Assembly (NCBI GenBank): GCA_024231375.1
Contig: JAAEQP010000854.1
Coordinates: 1 to 6,056 of the forward strand
Direction: 5' to 3'
DNA: 6,056 bases
From: a bacterium
GTDB taxonomy: Bacteria; Hydrogenedentota; Hydrogenedentia; Hydrogenedentiales; SLHB01
Each line of letters opens with the position of its first letter. Position 1 is the stretch's first letter. Under the pieces are notes generated by a model, which was given only the letters and a program-made list of their open reading frames with translations, did not search any database and was not told the origin of the DNA. Below are positions 1 to 6,056 of this stretch, piece by piece. Position numbers and translations under genes: made by a program.

Positions 1-2397
1 CTCGTCAATCCGGTCCGGGTACTCTACCGCGATGGTCTTCAACGCCCGCGCAATCGTGTTCGACCCACCCCAGGCCTGTAGCCACACCGGGGAGTCGTCG
101 GAATCGAGAAGGGTCTCGACAATCCGGTCGGAGCCGGGTGTGGGTTCGCGCACGTCGCCCTCCAGGGCAATGTTGCCGACGAACACCTGAGAGCGGAGGT
201 AGTCGGGTAAGGGGTAATCTTGGCTATGGTTCTTCAAGGAAGGAAAGACCGTTGCATAGGCATCGAGCTGCCGGTCGAGCCACGAGACGGGCTCCCAGTC
301 CTTTCCGGGATGGCTCTGGTCGCCTTCCCAGTGATACTTCGAGCTGGAATGAATGAGTCCCAGGATTTCCCACTCATTGGCATACAACAAGAATCGGATC
401 ATTGAACAGCGGTCGTCCGTTTCGCCGTCGGTTGTCACAATCACCCGCGGCTTGGGCCGCGGCCGGGCGAGGCCGGCAGGGATGACCAATTCCTCATCGT
501 CGAACGTCACCTTCACGGAGGAGTTCTCCGTGCCGGAGTTGATGAAGGGACTGTCGTATACCTTCTCCGGCGCCAGGTTGACGGGTTCGCCATTGACGGT
601 GGGTACGCTGGAGTCGTTCACGGCCAGTCCGAGTTCGATACGTTCGCCATGCGTATCGACGAAACGATAGGCCAGCCACCCGTCACTCACGCCATAGCGG
701 TGGCTGTCGAGGCGGTGCGTGAATTGGTCCAGGTTGTCAGAACGAGTCCTTCGACCCGCAACAAGTACCACGAGCGCGTAGGGGTCGTTGGGGCGCAGGA
801 AGCCGTATTCGTCCCACGACGCCTCTTCCGCGTGCTGACCGCCGGTGGGGGAGAGCAACTTCACCGCGGCGTAGGAATCGCCCTCCTCGACGACGCGCCA
901 TCCGTCGTGCATGGCGATACGGTCGCGCATGGCGGGTGCGAAGTACACGCGCATCGCCTTGTTGTGAGGGTTGGCTCGGTTCATCTGCACAATCATGACG
1001 TTTTCGTGCTGGACCGCTACCTGCTGGACATAGGTCTTCGATTTGTCCGGCTCCTTCTCGTCGGGCGTGCTCTCGCATTGCGGAAAGATGCGGGCATCCG
1101 GGTCGGTGGCGAACACGATGCCCTGCCAACGGTTCTGCCCATGAATGGCCGCGTACCGGTTCGCCGCGCGGTTCGGCTCGTCCGTCTTGATCACGAAGTC
1201 CTCGCGCATCGCGGGGTCCGACAGGAAACAGCCAATGATGTGGTCGGGCGTACACCACGTGTAGCGCACGAGCCGTGAATCCTCGGCGTCCATGGAGTAC
1301 CAACACCCATGCCCGCCGACGGACGGCAAGGTGTCGAGGGGCTTCATCTTGCCGGGCCGTCGCGAAACGTAGGCATATTCTCCGCGCGCATCGGGATTCG
1401 TCGCCAGCTTCTGAACTACGCCGGGGAGGGCATAGGTGCTCGATGCCAGACAAAGATTGAATCCCTGAATGGGATGGCGCGAGATGCCCGTGTTCGTCCA
1501 TTCGCCCTCGGTCAGCAGGTATTGCCCCATCTGCCACCAGGAATCCGCGTGGCCTCTGCGCGAGTAATCGCCCTGGTAGCACCGCGCCTTGCCGCCGCCG
1601 CGGACGCCGTTGAGTTGCTCGATAGACCAATCGGCCCAGGTCAGATGGATCAGGTTTGTGGCTGACTCGCGGAGGCTGGGGTCCTCGGCGAACTCGGCGA
1701 CGTTCAGCAACTCGGGGATGAAGTACTTCCCGTAGGTGGGAGATGCGACTTCGATGAAGAGGCCGTTCTGAATCCGTTCTCCGCAGTACAAGCGGAAGTA
1801 CCTAGACCACGCGCTCGAATGCTCGGCGGGAGAGCCCCCATCAGGAAGACGCCGACCGCTGTATTTCGGGTGCCGGGCAAGGGCCTGTACCGCAAGAAAG
1901 GCGTTGCCAAGGTCCATGAGGTCGTGGTTTTCGCTGCCTTGAATGAACCACACGTACTTCAAGTCCGCGCGGGTCAGTGAACTCTTGGCCTGGGCGTAGT
2001 TCCAGAAGAGTTTCTCGATCCGGGTCACTTGGTTCTTGCCGAGCCTTCCCGAGAAGCGCGCTTCCTCACGTCCGAACACGTAGTACAGGCGCGTCCAGGT
2101 CCGCATCTGCCATTTGAAGCGCTCATCGGCGACGGTCGGTGTCAGCACGGTTTCGTCGCCCATGGCGGCGTCGAACGCTTCGTCCAAGGCGGCATTCGCC
2201 GCATTCAGATCCTGCCCGAGCCAGAGTCCCGCGAACCCACGGTTGAGGGCACAGGCCTTGTCGTCCCGTGCGAGGGCGTCGAAGAACGCGTCCGGATCGC
2301 CTTTCGCAGAGGCTGGCAGAGAGGCCAGCAGGACCACAAGACCCAATAGACACAGGTGGAATCCGTTTCCCGCGTGTCGGGCCCCGATCCATGACAT
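1..2397 (-). CDS. Exported lyase-like / Sde182 (DUF1593) nucleoside-hydrolase-like fusion protein, partial (C-terminus off left edge)
   Basis: Read on the minus strand from the ATG at 2397, the frame stays open for 799 codons to position 1 with no stop, so the 3' end is missing. Residues 1-31 form a signal peptide: a basic start, the hydrophobic core LCLLGLVVLLASL, then a PASA-type cleavage site. Residues about 40-500 are rich in helices and aromatic residues and carry GSENHD (N157, H158) and SPTYGKY (Y222). They are followed by strand-rich sequence to about 635. This pattern fits the (alpha/alpha) toroid plus beta-sandwich build of heparinase/alginate-lyase-type enzymes, and an Asn/His/Tyr set would be the usual catalytic group; that assignment is inference. 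From about residue 650 the sequence matches what I know of Sde182/DUF1593: PRVIVTTDGE, D661-D662, FLLYANEWEI, LEGDVREPTPGSDRI and LQAWGGSNTIARAL. Sde182 is a cellulose-binding protein of Saccharophagus with a nucleoside-hydrolase-like fold. The start is supported by GGAGG seven bases upstream. Likely role: an exported glycan-processing protein. Its substrate is unknown. Confidence 0.9.
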   Translation of the reverse strand, partial: MSWIGARHAGNGFHLCLLGLVVLLASLPASAKGDPDAFFDALARDDKACALNRGFAGLWLGQDLNAANAALDEAFDAAMGDETVLTPTVADERFKWQMRTWTRLYYVFGREEARFSGRLGKNQVTRIEKLFWNYAQAKSSLTRADLKYVWFIQGSENHDLMDLGNAFLAVQALARHPKYSGRRLPDGGSPAEHSSAWSRYFRLYCGERIQNGLFIEVASPTYGKYFIPELLNVAEFAEDPSLRESATNLIHLTWADWSIEQLNGVRGGGKARCYQGDYSRRGHADSWWQMGQYLLTEGEWTNTGISRHPIQGFNLCLASSTYALPGVVQKLATNPDARGEYAYVSRRPGKMKPLDTLPSVGGHGCWYSMDAEDSRLVRYTWCTPDHIIGCFLSDPAMREDFVIKTDEPNRAANRYAAIHGQNRWQGIVFATDPDARIFPQCESTPDEKEPDKSKTYVQQVAVQHENVMIVQMNRANPHNKAMRVYFAPAMRDRIAMHDGWRVVEEGDSYAAVKLLSPTGGQHAEEASWDEYGFLRPNDPYALVVLVAGRRTRSDNLDQFTHRLDSHRYGVSDGWLAYRFVDTHGERIELGLAVNDSSVPTVNGEPVNLAPEKVYDSPFINSGTENSSVKVTFDDEELVIPAGLARPRPKPRVIVTTDGETDDRCSMIRFLLYANEWEILGLIHSSSKYHWEGDQSHPGKDWEPVSWLDRQLDAYATVFPSLKNHSQDYPLPDYLRSQVFVGNIALEGDVREPTPGSDRIVETLLDSDDSPVWLQAWGGSNTIARALKTIAVEYPDRIDE

Positions 2398-2404
2398 GCT
2401 GCGC

Positions 2405-2409
2405 CCTCC
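2405..2409 (-). promoter_or_regulatory. Ribosome binding site of the lyase-like fusion gene
   Basis: On the minus strand GGAGG, within a GGGGAGGG run, lies seven bases before the ATG at 2397. This is a strong Shine-Dalgarno site at good spacing. It fixes the start directly ahead of a clear signal peptide. Confidence 0.8.
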
Positions 2410-2437
2410 CCGATAGGCTTCCTTCATCGCTCGCACC

Positions 2438-2467
2438 ATGCTACGATCCGCATCGGTCCGCTCGCAA
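2438..2467 (-). promoter_or_regulatory. Possible sigma70-type promoter for the lyase-like fusion gene
   Basis: On the minus strand TTGCGA (2462-2467) and TAGCAT (2438-2443) are separated by 18 bases. Each matches four of the six consensus bases (TTGACA and TATAAT). Transcription would start near 2431 and give a leader of about 34 bases that contains the ribosome binding site. The location in the only intergenic space between divergent genes supports it. The motif match is modest, and housekeeping promoters in planctomycete-like lineages may differ, so this is a tentative call. Confidence 0.3.
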
Positions 2468-2479
2468 GGCGGCTACCTT

Positions 2480-2485
2480 AAGGAG
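2480..2485 (+). promoter_or_regulatory. Ribosome binding site deciding the GTG start of the DUF4491 gene
   Basis: AAGGAG lies nine bases before the GTG at 2495. It would sit inside the coding sequence if the in-frame ATG at 2438 were used, which argues for the GTG. The site overlaps the perfect 8-bp palindrome CCTTAAGG (2476-2483). Confidence 0.8.
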
Positions 2486-2494
2486 ATAGAATCC

Positions 2495-2785
2495 GTGAAC
2501 TACGAAGGCGTGATCATCGGCCTCGCGGCATTTGTCATCATCGGCGTGTTTCATCCCGTTGTCATCAAGGGCGAATACTACTTCGGCGCCCGCATCTGGC
2601 CCATCTTCCTGGTGGTCGGGCTTGCGAGCGTCATCGCTTCTCTCTTCATCGAACGTACGTTCGTCGCCGCACTGTTGGGCGTGTTCGGCTTCACATGTCT
2701 GTGGACCATCAAGGAGTTGTACGAACAAGAAGAACGCGTCAAGAAGGGCTGGTTCCCGGCCAACCCGAACCGGAAGACGGAGTAG
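2495..2785 (+). CDS. DUF4491 family small integral membrane protein
   Basis: This encodes 96 residues, the usual family length. It begins MNYEGVIIGL and carries the features I associate with DUF4491: FHPVVIKGEYYFG after the first helix, WPIFL at the start of the second, GVFGFTCLW in the third, and the closing EQEERVKKGWFPANP. Three hydrophobic segments are visible at about residues 5-23, 33-52 and 56-72. They are followed by a charged tail that is probably cytoplasmic. The GTG start is chosen because of the AAGGAG nine bases upstream and because relatives begin with MNY. An in-frame ATG at 2438 would add 19 residues with no family resemblance. The gene is followed after 10 bp by another membrane-protein gene, so the two are probably co-transcribed. 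The biochemical function of the family is unknown to me, and the sequence shows no catalytic motif. Confidence 0.92.
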   Translation: MNYEGVIIGLAAFVIIGVFHPVVIKGEYYFGARIWPIFLVVGLASVIASLFIERTFVAALLGVFGFTCLWTIKELYEQEERVKKGWFPANPNRKTE

Positions 2786-2795
2786 GCGTCTGCCC

Positions 2796-3227
2796 ATGGT
2801 TTCACTCCGTACACTGAACATCCTCGCCGCTGTCGTCTGGTACATCGGCGGCGTGGTTCTGCTGACGAAAGCCGGAAGCCTCTTGCTGGAGGCCCGCGCC
2901 CTGCAGCCTGATGGTGCCGGCCTCTGGATTGCGCCGGCTCTGGGACTCGTCGCAGGTGCACTCAAAGCGCGCTTCCTCTTCAGCAAGGCGTGCGTTAAGA
3001 ATCTCGCCCGTATCGCGTCGTTGGAGAACCCGAAGCTCTGGCAGTTCTACCGGCCCGGCTTCTTCCTCTTCCTCGCTGCCATGATCATTCTTGGCGCGAC
3101 GCTATCCCGGCTGGCCCACGGCAACTACGGTTTCCTTCTTGGCGTGGGCGCCTTGGACCTGAGTCTGTCCGTCGCGCTACTGGGCAGCAGTGTCGTGTTC
3201 TGGCGACAGCGCGCCTTCAGACGGTGA
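2796..3227 (+). CDS. Conserved four-helix membrane protein of unknown function
   Basis: This encodes 143 residues from the ATG at 2796, with four hydrophobic segments at about residues 7-27, 42-60, 87-105 and 111-134. Between helices two and three is a conserved-looking basic loop: KARFLFSKACVKNLARI, then PKLWQFYRPGFF. I recall similar loops (K-R-F, N-I-x-R-I, LW-x-F-x-P-R-F) in unnamed conserved membrane proteins of many bacteria, but I cannot give a family name. The frame stays open upstream to an ATG at 2532. That longer version overlaps the DUF4491 gene and its extra residues are a Ser/Arg-rich shadow, so the start at 2796 is preferred. The ribosome binding site is weak: GGAG/AGTAGG at 2779-2786, overlapping the previous stop codon, which suggests translational coupling. 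It is the second gene of a two-gene operon. No enzyme motif is visible, so a function cannot be assigned. Confidence 0.88.
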   Translation: MVSLRTLNILAAVVWYIGGVVLLTKAGSLLLEARALQPDGAGLWIAPALGLVAGALKARFLFSKACVKNLARIASLENPKLWQFYRPGFFLFLAAMIILGATLSRLAHGNYGFLLGVGALDLSLSVALLGSSVVFWRQRAFRR

Positions 3228-3250
3228 CATACACTTGGCGGTCACCTTTT
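3223..3250 (+). terminator. Possible terminator of the plus-strand operon, spanning both converging stop codons
   Basis: GGTGAC (3223-3228) and GTCACC (3241-3246) form a perfect 6-bp stem with a 12-base loop. TTTT (3247-3250) follows on the plus strand. The left arm contains the TGA of the four-helix protein and the right arm contains the complement of the TGA of the propeller/DUF4091 gene. The stem is short and the loop long, so the hairpin would be weak. There is no T-run on the minus-strand side, so it would serve only plus-strand transcripts. Confidence 0.3.
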
Positions 3251-6056
3251 CTCCGCCAACAACTCCACACAATCCAGAATCTCACCCCGCAGCCCATCCA
3301 CAGCGTCGTCGTTGTTCGTCGCGTCGAGCACGTATCGGGCGGCGCCGAGAGTAACCTCGTCGAGAGACTGGTTGGCCAGGGCGGGCAAGCTGGTTTCCAG
3401 CAGTGTGCGGATTGCGTCGGCCGCCGGGCCGGCCGTGCCTGTCTCCAACCGGTCGCGGAGGGCGATGACGATACGCGCGTCTTCCATGCCTTCCCGCACC
3501 GCTTCCCACCGGCGCGAGGCGGTGTGGGTTTCGTCGTCGTTGACGTACACCAGCGGGTATTCGTCGCGGATGGCGTCCCACATGGACGGACCAACGTTGT
3601 AGCACCAGTAGCCGATGCCGGTGGCGCCGAAGTTCAGTCCGAATAACGGCGCAAGGCGGAACTGTCCCGCCACGTTGATGGTCTTCGTGTTCGCGCCGAT
3701 GGGACGAGCGTAGGAGTATCCGCAGTCGTACGACCACAGTATCTTGCCGCTGCTTCTGAGGAACTTCATCGTTTGCGTGGTCTCTTGCAGCATGTAGTAG
3801 CCCGGACACCAGATAGCGGCCACTTCGTTGAGCGCCTCGAACATGCCGAGGTCGCCGCCGCCGTTGACGTAGAACTTCAGACCGGGCCGCGCCTTCAGGC
3901 CCTGCCGCGCGAAGGCGATGTAGTGGTGTACCGTATCCCACCCGTGTCCGCCGGGTTCGTCGTGAGGATACAGGGCCACGCGCTCCTCGGAGATGCCCGT
4001 CGTGTCGAGGTGCGCGAAGAGTTGGTCGAGGTACGCCGTTAGCCGCGGCACGTAACCAGCCTCTTCCATCGGCACGCCCAAGGCGGGGATGCCGCTCATC
4101 AGCAGGTACACGTCGTGACCGGCCATGGGGGCAACGAACTCGTCCAGCGCCGAGAAATCCACCTCGACCGACCCTCCGTCGCCCACTTTAGCAGGCGGCA
4201 GCGACGTTACAAACACCGTGCTGCCGTGGGCCAGGAGATCCTGCACGGCGTCGGCGTTGTACTGAGCCCAGCAGCACAACCGCATTTGGTCGAACCCGGC
4301 CATTTCGAAGGGAAGCACCTCGAACTCGACCTCGGCAGTCGCCTGGGATGTGCCGGTATCGAACGAGACTGAAACCGAGTGAACGCCGGAATCCGCTTCC
4401 GCAAGATCGATGTCCAGCCAAACCTCGCGGGTTTCCAGCGATGGGATTGTGAGCGTTGATTCGCCTAGCGGCACAATAGCGTCCCACGCGGTCGTGCCCT
4501 GGTTTGTAGGCACGGCCTTCACTTCACACGGATCCACATCAATATTCTCCGTGGCCGTATGGACATTCACCTTGACCTCAACCGGCTTCAACGTGACATT
4601 CAGGAGCTTCACCGACACCGGTTCGTGTTCGCCGACAATACATCTTCGTTCGATACGTAGCGGGGTGGCGACCGCGGCGGGCAACTGCCCGTTCACATCC
4701 CGGTTCTCCCATGTCGTGCCTTCAAACGCAACGATCTGGCTTGCCGGGGCCTCGGCGAGGATCGCCTCCGCGGCACGCGCCAGCGCCAGCGCGCGATCCG
4801 ACCGGGCGTTCAATGCGGCTGTGCGCGCATCCAGTGCTTCGCGGAACTCAGGCGCAGATCCTGGCGCGGCGGCCTGCAGCGACGCCAGCACAGTCCCCTC
4901 CGCTTCAATCCCAGCGCTTTCATCGGCCATGGCCGCTTTCGGCGGACTGTCCTTCGCAACCGTCGATGCTTGGTCCACAGCACCCCGCAGGGTCAGCGCG
5001 GCACGCTTCGCCAAGGCTTGGTCGTTTATGTACGGGTGCAGCGTCACCTTCTTGGCGCCCGCAAGCAGCGTCGCGCCAGACGCATCGAGGAGCGACCACT
5101 CGAACCGGTACTCGCCGGGGGCGGTGATGGACAGCGGCACTTCGAGTACTCCGCTGCGGCCAATGACCTTGCCCGTGGCCGCCTGACGCGACCCGTCCGG
5201 CCCCACGCACGCCGCCTCCGCCCGCAACGCGCTATCGCCGGGGTTCGGATTCACGATGCGGAACGTGACGCAGCTCCCCGTGAGGAGGGCATCCCAACGC
5301 AGATTTTCGGGCGTCATACGCAGCACGTCGGACTGTGCCAACCCGAGCCACGCGCCCGTGAGACGGTTGTTGCCTCGATACGTGCGCCACTGGGCCGTCG
5401 TGTCGACGGGGGCAGTTGTCCCGAAACAGAACATGCGGCCCGATTCGCCACCCGTCACCGCGAATTCGAGGCCCGGCCGGTCCTTCACGATATCGCCGAA
5501 GGCCGTCGTCACGTTAATGGTGCGGTTGTCGAACTGGTAGCTGAACACCACCGCGCCGGACCCGTCGAACACCAGCAGGTTGCCCCGTTGCGTGCATAGC
5601 ACGTATTCGAGCGCACCGTCGCCGTCCATGTCGATGATGGCGCCCGATGCCAGACTGCGTCCCTGGGTGTCGATGTCCCAGACGACACGTCCGTCTTCGT
5701 CGAAGCGGTACAGCACCCCCAACTGGGTGACCACGAACAGGTCGGCCCGGCCGTCGTTGTCGAGGTCGCCCGCCGAGAGTGCCGAAGCCACTGCGCCCCG
5801 AGTAGGCCGTTCCCACAGGACCTTGCCTCCGCCGTCGAGACAGTAGATTCGTTCCTGGCGGGACGCCGCCGCGACGCGAACCTGCCCTTTGGAGTCACCG
5901 AATATAATGGGCGACGACGTGGCCCAATCGGGCGACGTGCCGCCCACCGCGAACTCCCATATCGGATCGCCAGACGCACTCAACGCGAAGACCTTGCCTG
6001 CGCCCGTTGCCATGACGATTTCGAGGAGGCCATCGCCGTCCAGATCGCCCACGGCC
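3242..6056 (-). CDS. FG-GAP/PQQ-like beta-propeller protein with C-terminal GH123-like/DUF4091 module, partial (N-terminus off right edge)
   Basis: The frame is open from the right edge to the TGA at 3242-3244, giving at least 937 residues. The first possible start in the window is a GTG at 6052. It is the valine of an A-V-GDLDGDG repeat, so the true start lies outside. Numbering from that valine, residues 1-235 form a propeller with Asp-rich calcium-type loops DLDGDG (3-8), DLDNDG (96-101) and DMDGDG (141-146), plus PQQ-like strands such as YCLDGGGKVLWE and YRFDEDGRVVWD. Residues about 245-340 look like a beta-sandwich. Residues 345-435 are an Ala-rich helical linker, and 440-580 a second beta-rich region. 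Residues about 585-870 resemble GH123 and DUF4091: YPHDEPGG with the D698-E699 pair, LKFYVNGGG, IGYWCYN, and RRWEAVREGMEDARI near the end. In GH123 beta-N-acetylgalactosaminidases a neighbouring Asp-Glu pair drives substrate-assisted hydrolysis. A glycosidase on amino-sugar glycans is therefore possible but unproven. Export is inferred, since the signal peptide would be outside the window. The gene converges with the membrane-protein operon, leaving a 14-bp gap. Confidence 0.9.
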   Translation of the reverse strand, partial: AVGDLDGDGLLEIVMATGAGKVFALSASGDPIWEFAVGGTSPDWATSSPIIFGDSKGQVRVAAASRQERIYCLDGGGKVLWERPTRGAVASALSAGDLDNDGRADLFVVTQLGVLYRFDEDGRVVWDIDTQGRSLASGAIIDMDGDGALEYVLCTQRGNLLVFDGSGAVVFSYQFDNRTINVTTAFGDIVKDRPGLEFAVTGGESGRMFCFGTTAPVDTTAQWRTYRGNNRLTGAWLGLAQSDVLRMTPENLRWDALLTGSCVTFRIVNPNPGDSALRAEAACVGPDGSRQAATGKVIGRSGVLEVPLSITAPGEYRFEWSLLDASGATLLAGAKKVTLHPYINDQALAKRAALTLRGAVDQASTVAKDSPPKAAMADESAGIEAEGTVLASLQAAAPGSAPEFREALDARTAALNARSDRALALARAAEAILAEAPASQIVAFEGTTWENRDVNGQLPAAVATPLRIERRCIVGEHEPVSVKLLNVTLKPVEVKVNVHTATENIDVDPCEVKAVPTNQGTTAWDAIVPLGESTLTIPSLETREVWLDIDLAEADSGVHSVSVSFDTGTSQATAEVEFEVLPFEMAGFDQMRLCCWAQYNADAVQDLLAHGSTVFVTSLPPAKVGDGGSVEVDFSALDEFVAPMAGHDVYLLMSGIPALGVPMEEAGYVPRLTAYLDQLFAHLDTTGISEERVALYPHDEPGGHGWDTVHHYIAFARQGLKARPGLKFYVNGGGDLGMFEALNEVAAIWCPGYYMLQETTQTMKFLRSSGKILWSYDCGYSYARPIGANTKTINVAGQFRLAPLFGLNFGATGIGYWCYNVGPSMWDAIRDEYPLVYVNDDETHTASRRWEAVREGMEDARIVIALRDRLETGTAGPAADAIRTLLETSLPALANQSLDEVTLGAARYVLDATNNDDAVDGLRGEILDCVELLAEKR

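Noticed and set aside
649..1278. Plus-strand open frame of 209 codons
   Set aside because: It is antisense to the lyase-like fusion gene, Val/Arg/His-rich with no recognisable family, and is a typical shadow in GC-rich DNA.
737..1630. Minus-strand open frame of 297 codons inside the lyase-like fusion gene
   Set aside because: It is a different frame of the same strand as the 799-codon gene. Its translation is Arg/Ala/Gly-heavy without domain motifs, while the overlapping frame has a signal peptide and recognisable DUF1593 motifs.
2438..2494. Upstream ATG extension of the DUF4491 gene
   Set aside because: The extra 19 residues do not resemble the family, and the strong AAGGAG lies inside them at proper spacing to the GTG at 2495.
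2441..2986. Minus-strand open frame of 181 codons
   Set aside because: It is antisense to both small membrane-protein genes, whose hydrophobic segments and DUF4491 motifs show the plus strand is the coding one.
4410..5186. Plus-strand open frame of 258 codons
   Set aside because: It is antisense to the propeller/DUF4091 gene. Its translation is Ser/Ala-rich low complexity that mirrors the Ala-rich linker codons.
6050..6052. GTG as the start of the propeller/DUF4091 gene
   Set aside because: This codon is the valine of a calcium-type repeat (A-V-GDLDGDG) in mid-propeller, with no signal peptide after it, so the gene continues beyond the window edge.
1..6056. Defence system, CRISPR array, transposon or prophage content
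   Set aside because: No repeat-spacer pattern, transposase motif, integrase or phage structural gene is visible. All long frames are explained by the four genes described.

Overview
The window is GC-rich and almost fully coding. It holds four genes. Two are very large minus-strand genes, one cut by each window edge. Between them lies a compact plus-strand pair of small membrane-protein genes. I see no tRNA, rRNA, CRISPR array, insertion sequence or phage gene.

Layout. (1) Positions 1-2397, minus strand: one uninterrupted frame of 799 codons that runs off the left edge. It encodes an exported protein with a signal peptide, a roughly 600-residue region that looks like a polysaccharide-lyase-type (alpha/alpha) toroid plus beta-sandwich, and then the start of a nucleoside-hydrolase-like domain of the Sde182/DUF1593 type. 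(2) Positions 2398-2494: a 97-bp divergent intergenic region with a ribosome binding site for each side and a plausible minus-strand promoter. (3) Positions 2495-2785, plus: a 96-residue DUF4491-type three-helix membrane protein starting at GTG. (4) Positions 2796-3227, plus: a 143-residue four-helix membrane protein, 10 bp behind the previous gene. (5) Positions 3223-3250: a small inverted repeat plus T-run that embraces the two converging stop codons. (6) Positions 3242-6056, minus: at least 938 codons of a protein with an FG-GAP/PQQ-like beta-propeller, beta-sandwich and helical linker regions, and a C-terminal GH123-like/DUF4091 glycosidase-type module. Its start lies beyond the right edge.

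Organism. Large multidomain exported proteins joining propellers, DUF4091 and Sde182-like modules, in GC-rich DNA with Shine-Dalgarno sites, recall Planctomycetota, Verrucomicrobiota/Lentisphaerota, Hydrogenedentota or similar polysaccharide-degrading lineages. This is an inference from gene content; nothing in the window settles the phylum.

How the genes may work together. Both giant genes look like envelope or secreted carbohydrate-active proteins, and they point the same way, so the region may be part of a glycan-use locus. The two small membrane genes form their own operon on the other strand, and no sequence feature ties them functionally to the glycan genes. The most interesting element is the lyase-like/nucleoside-hydrolase-like fusion at 1-2397.
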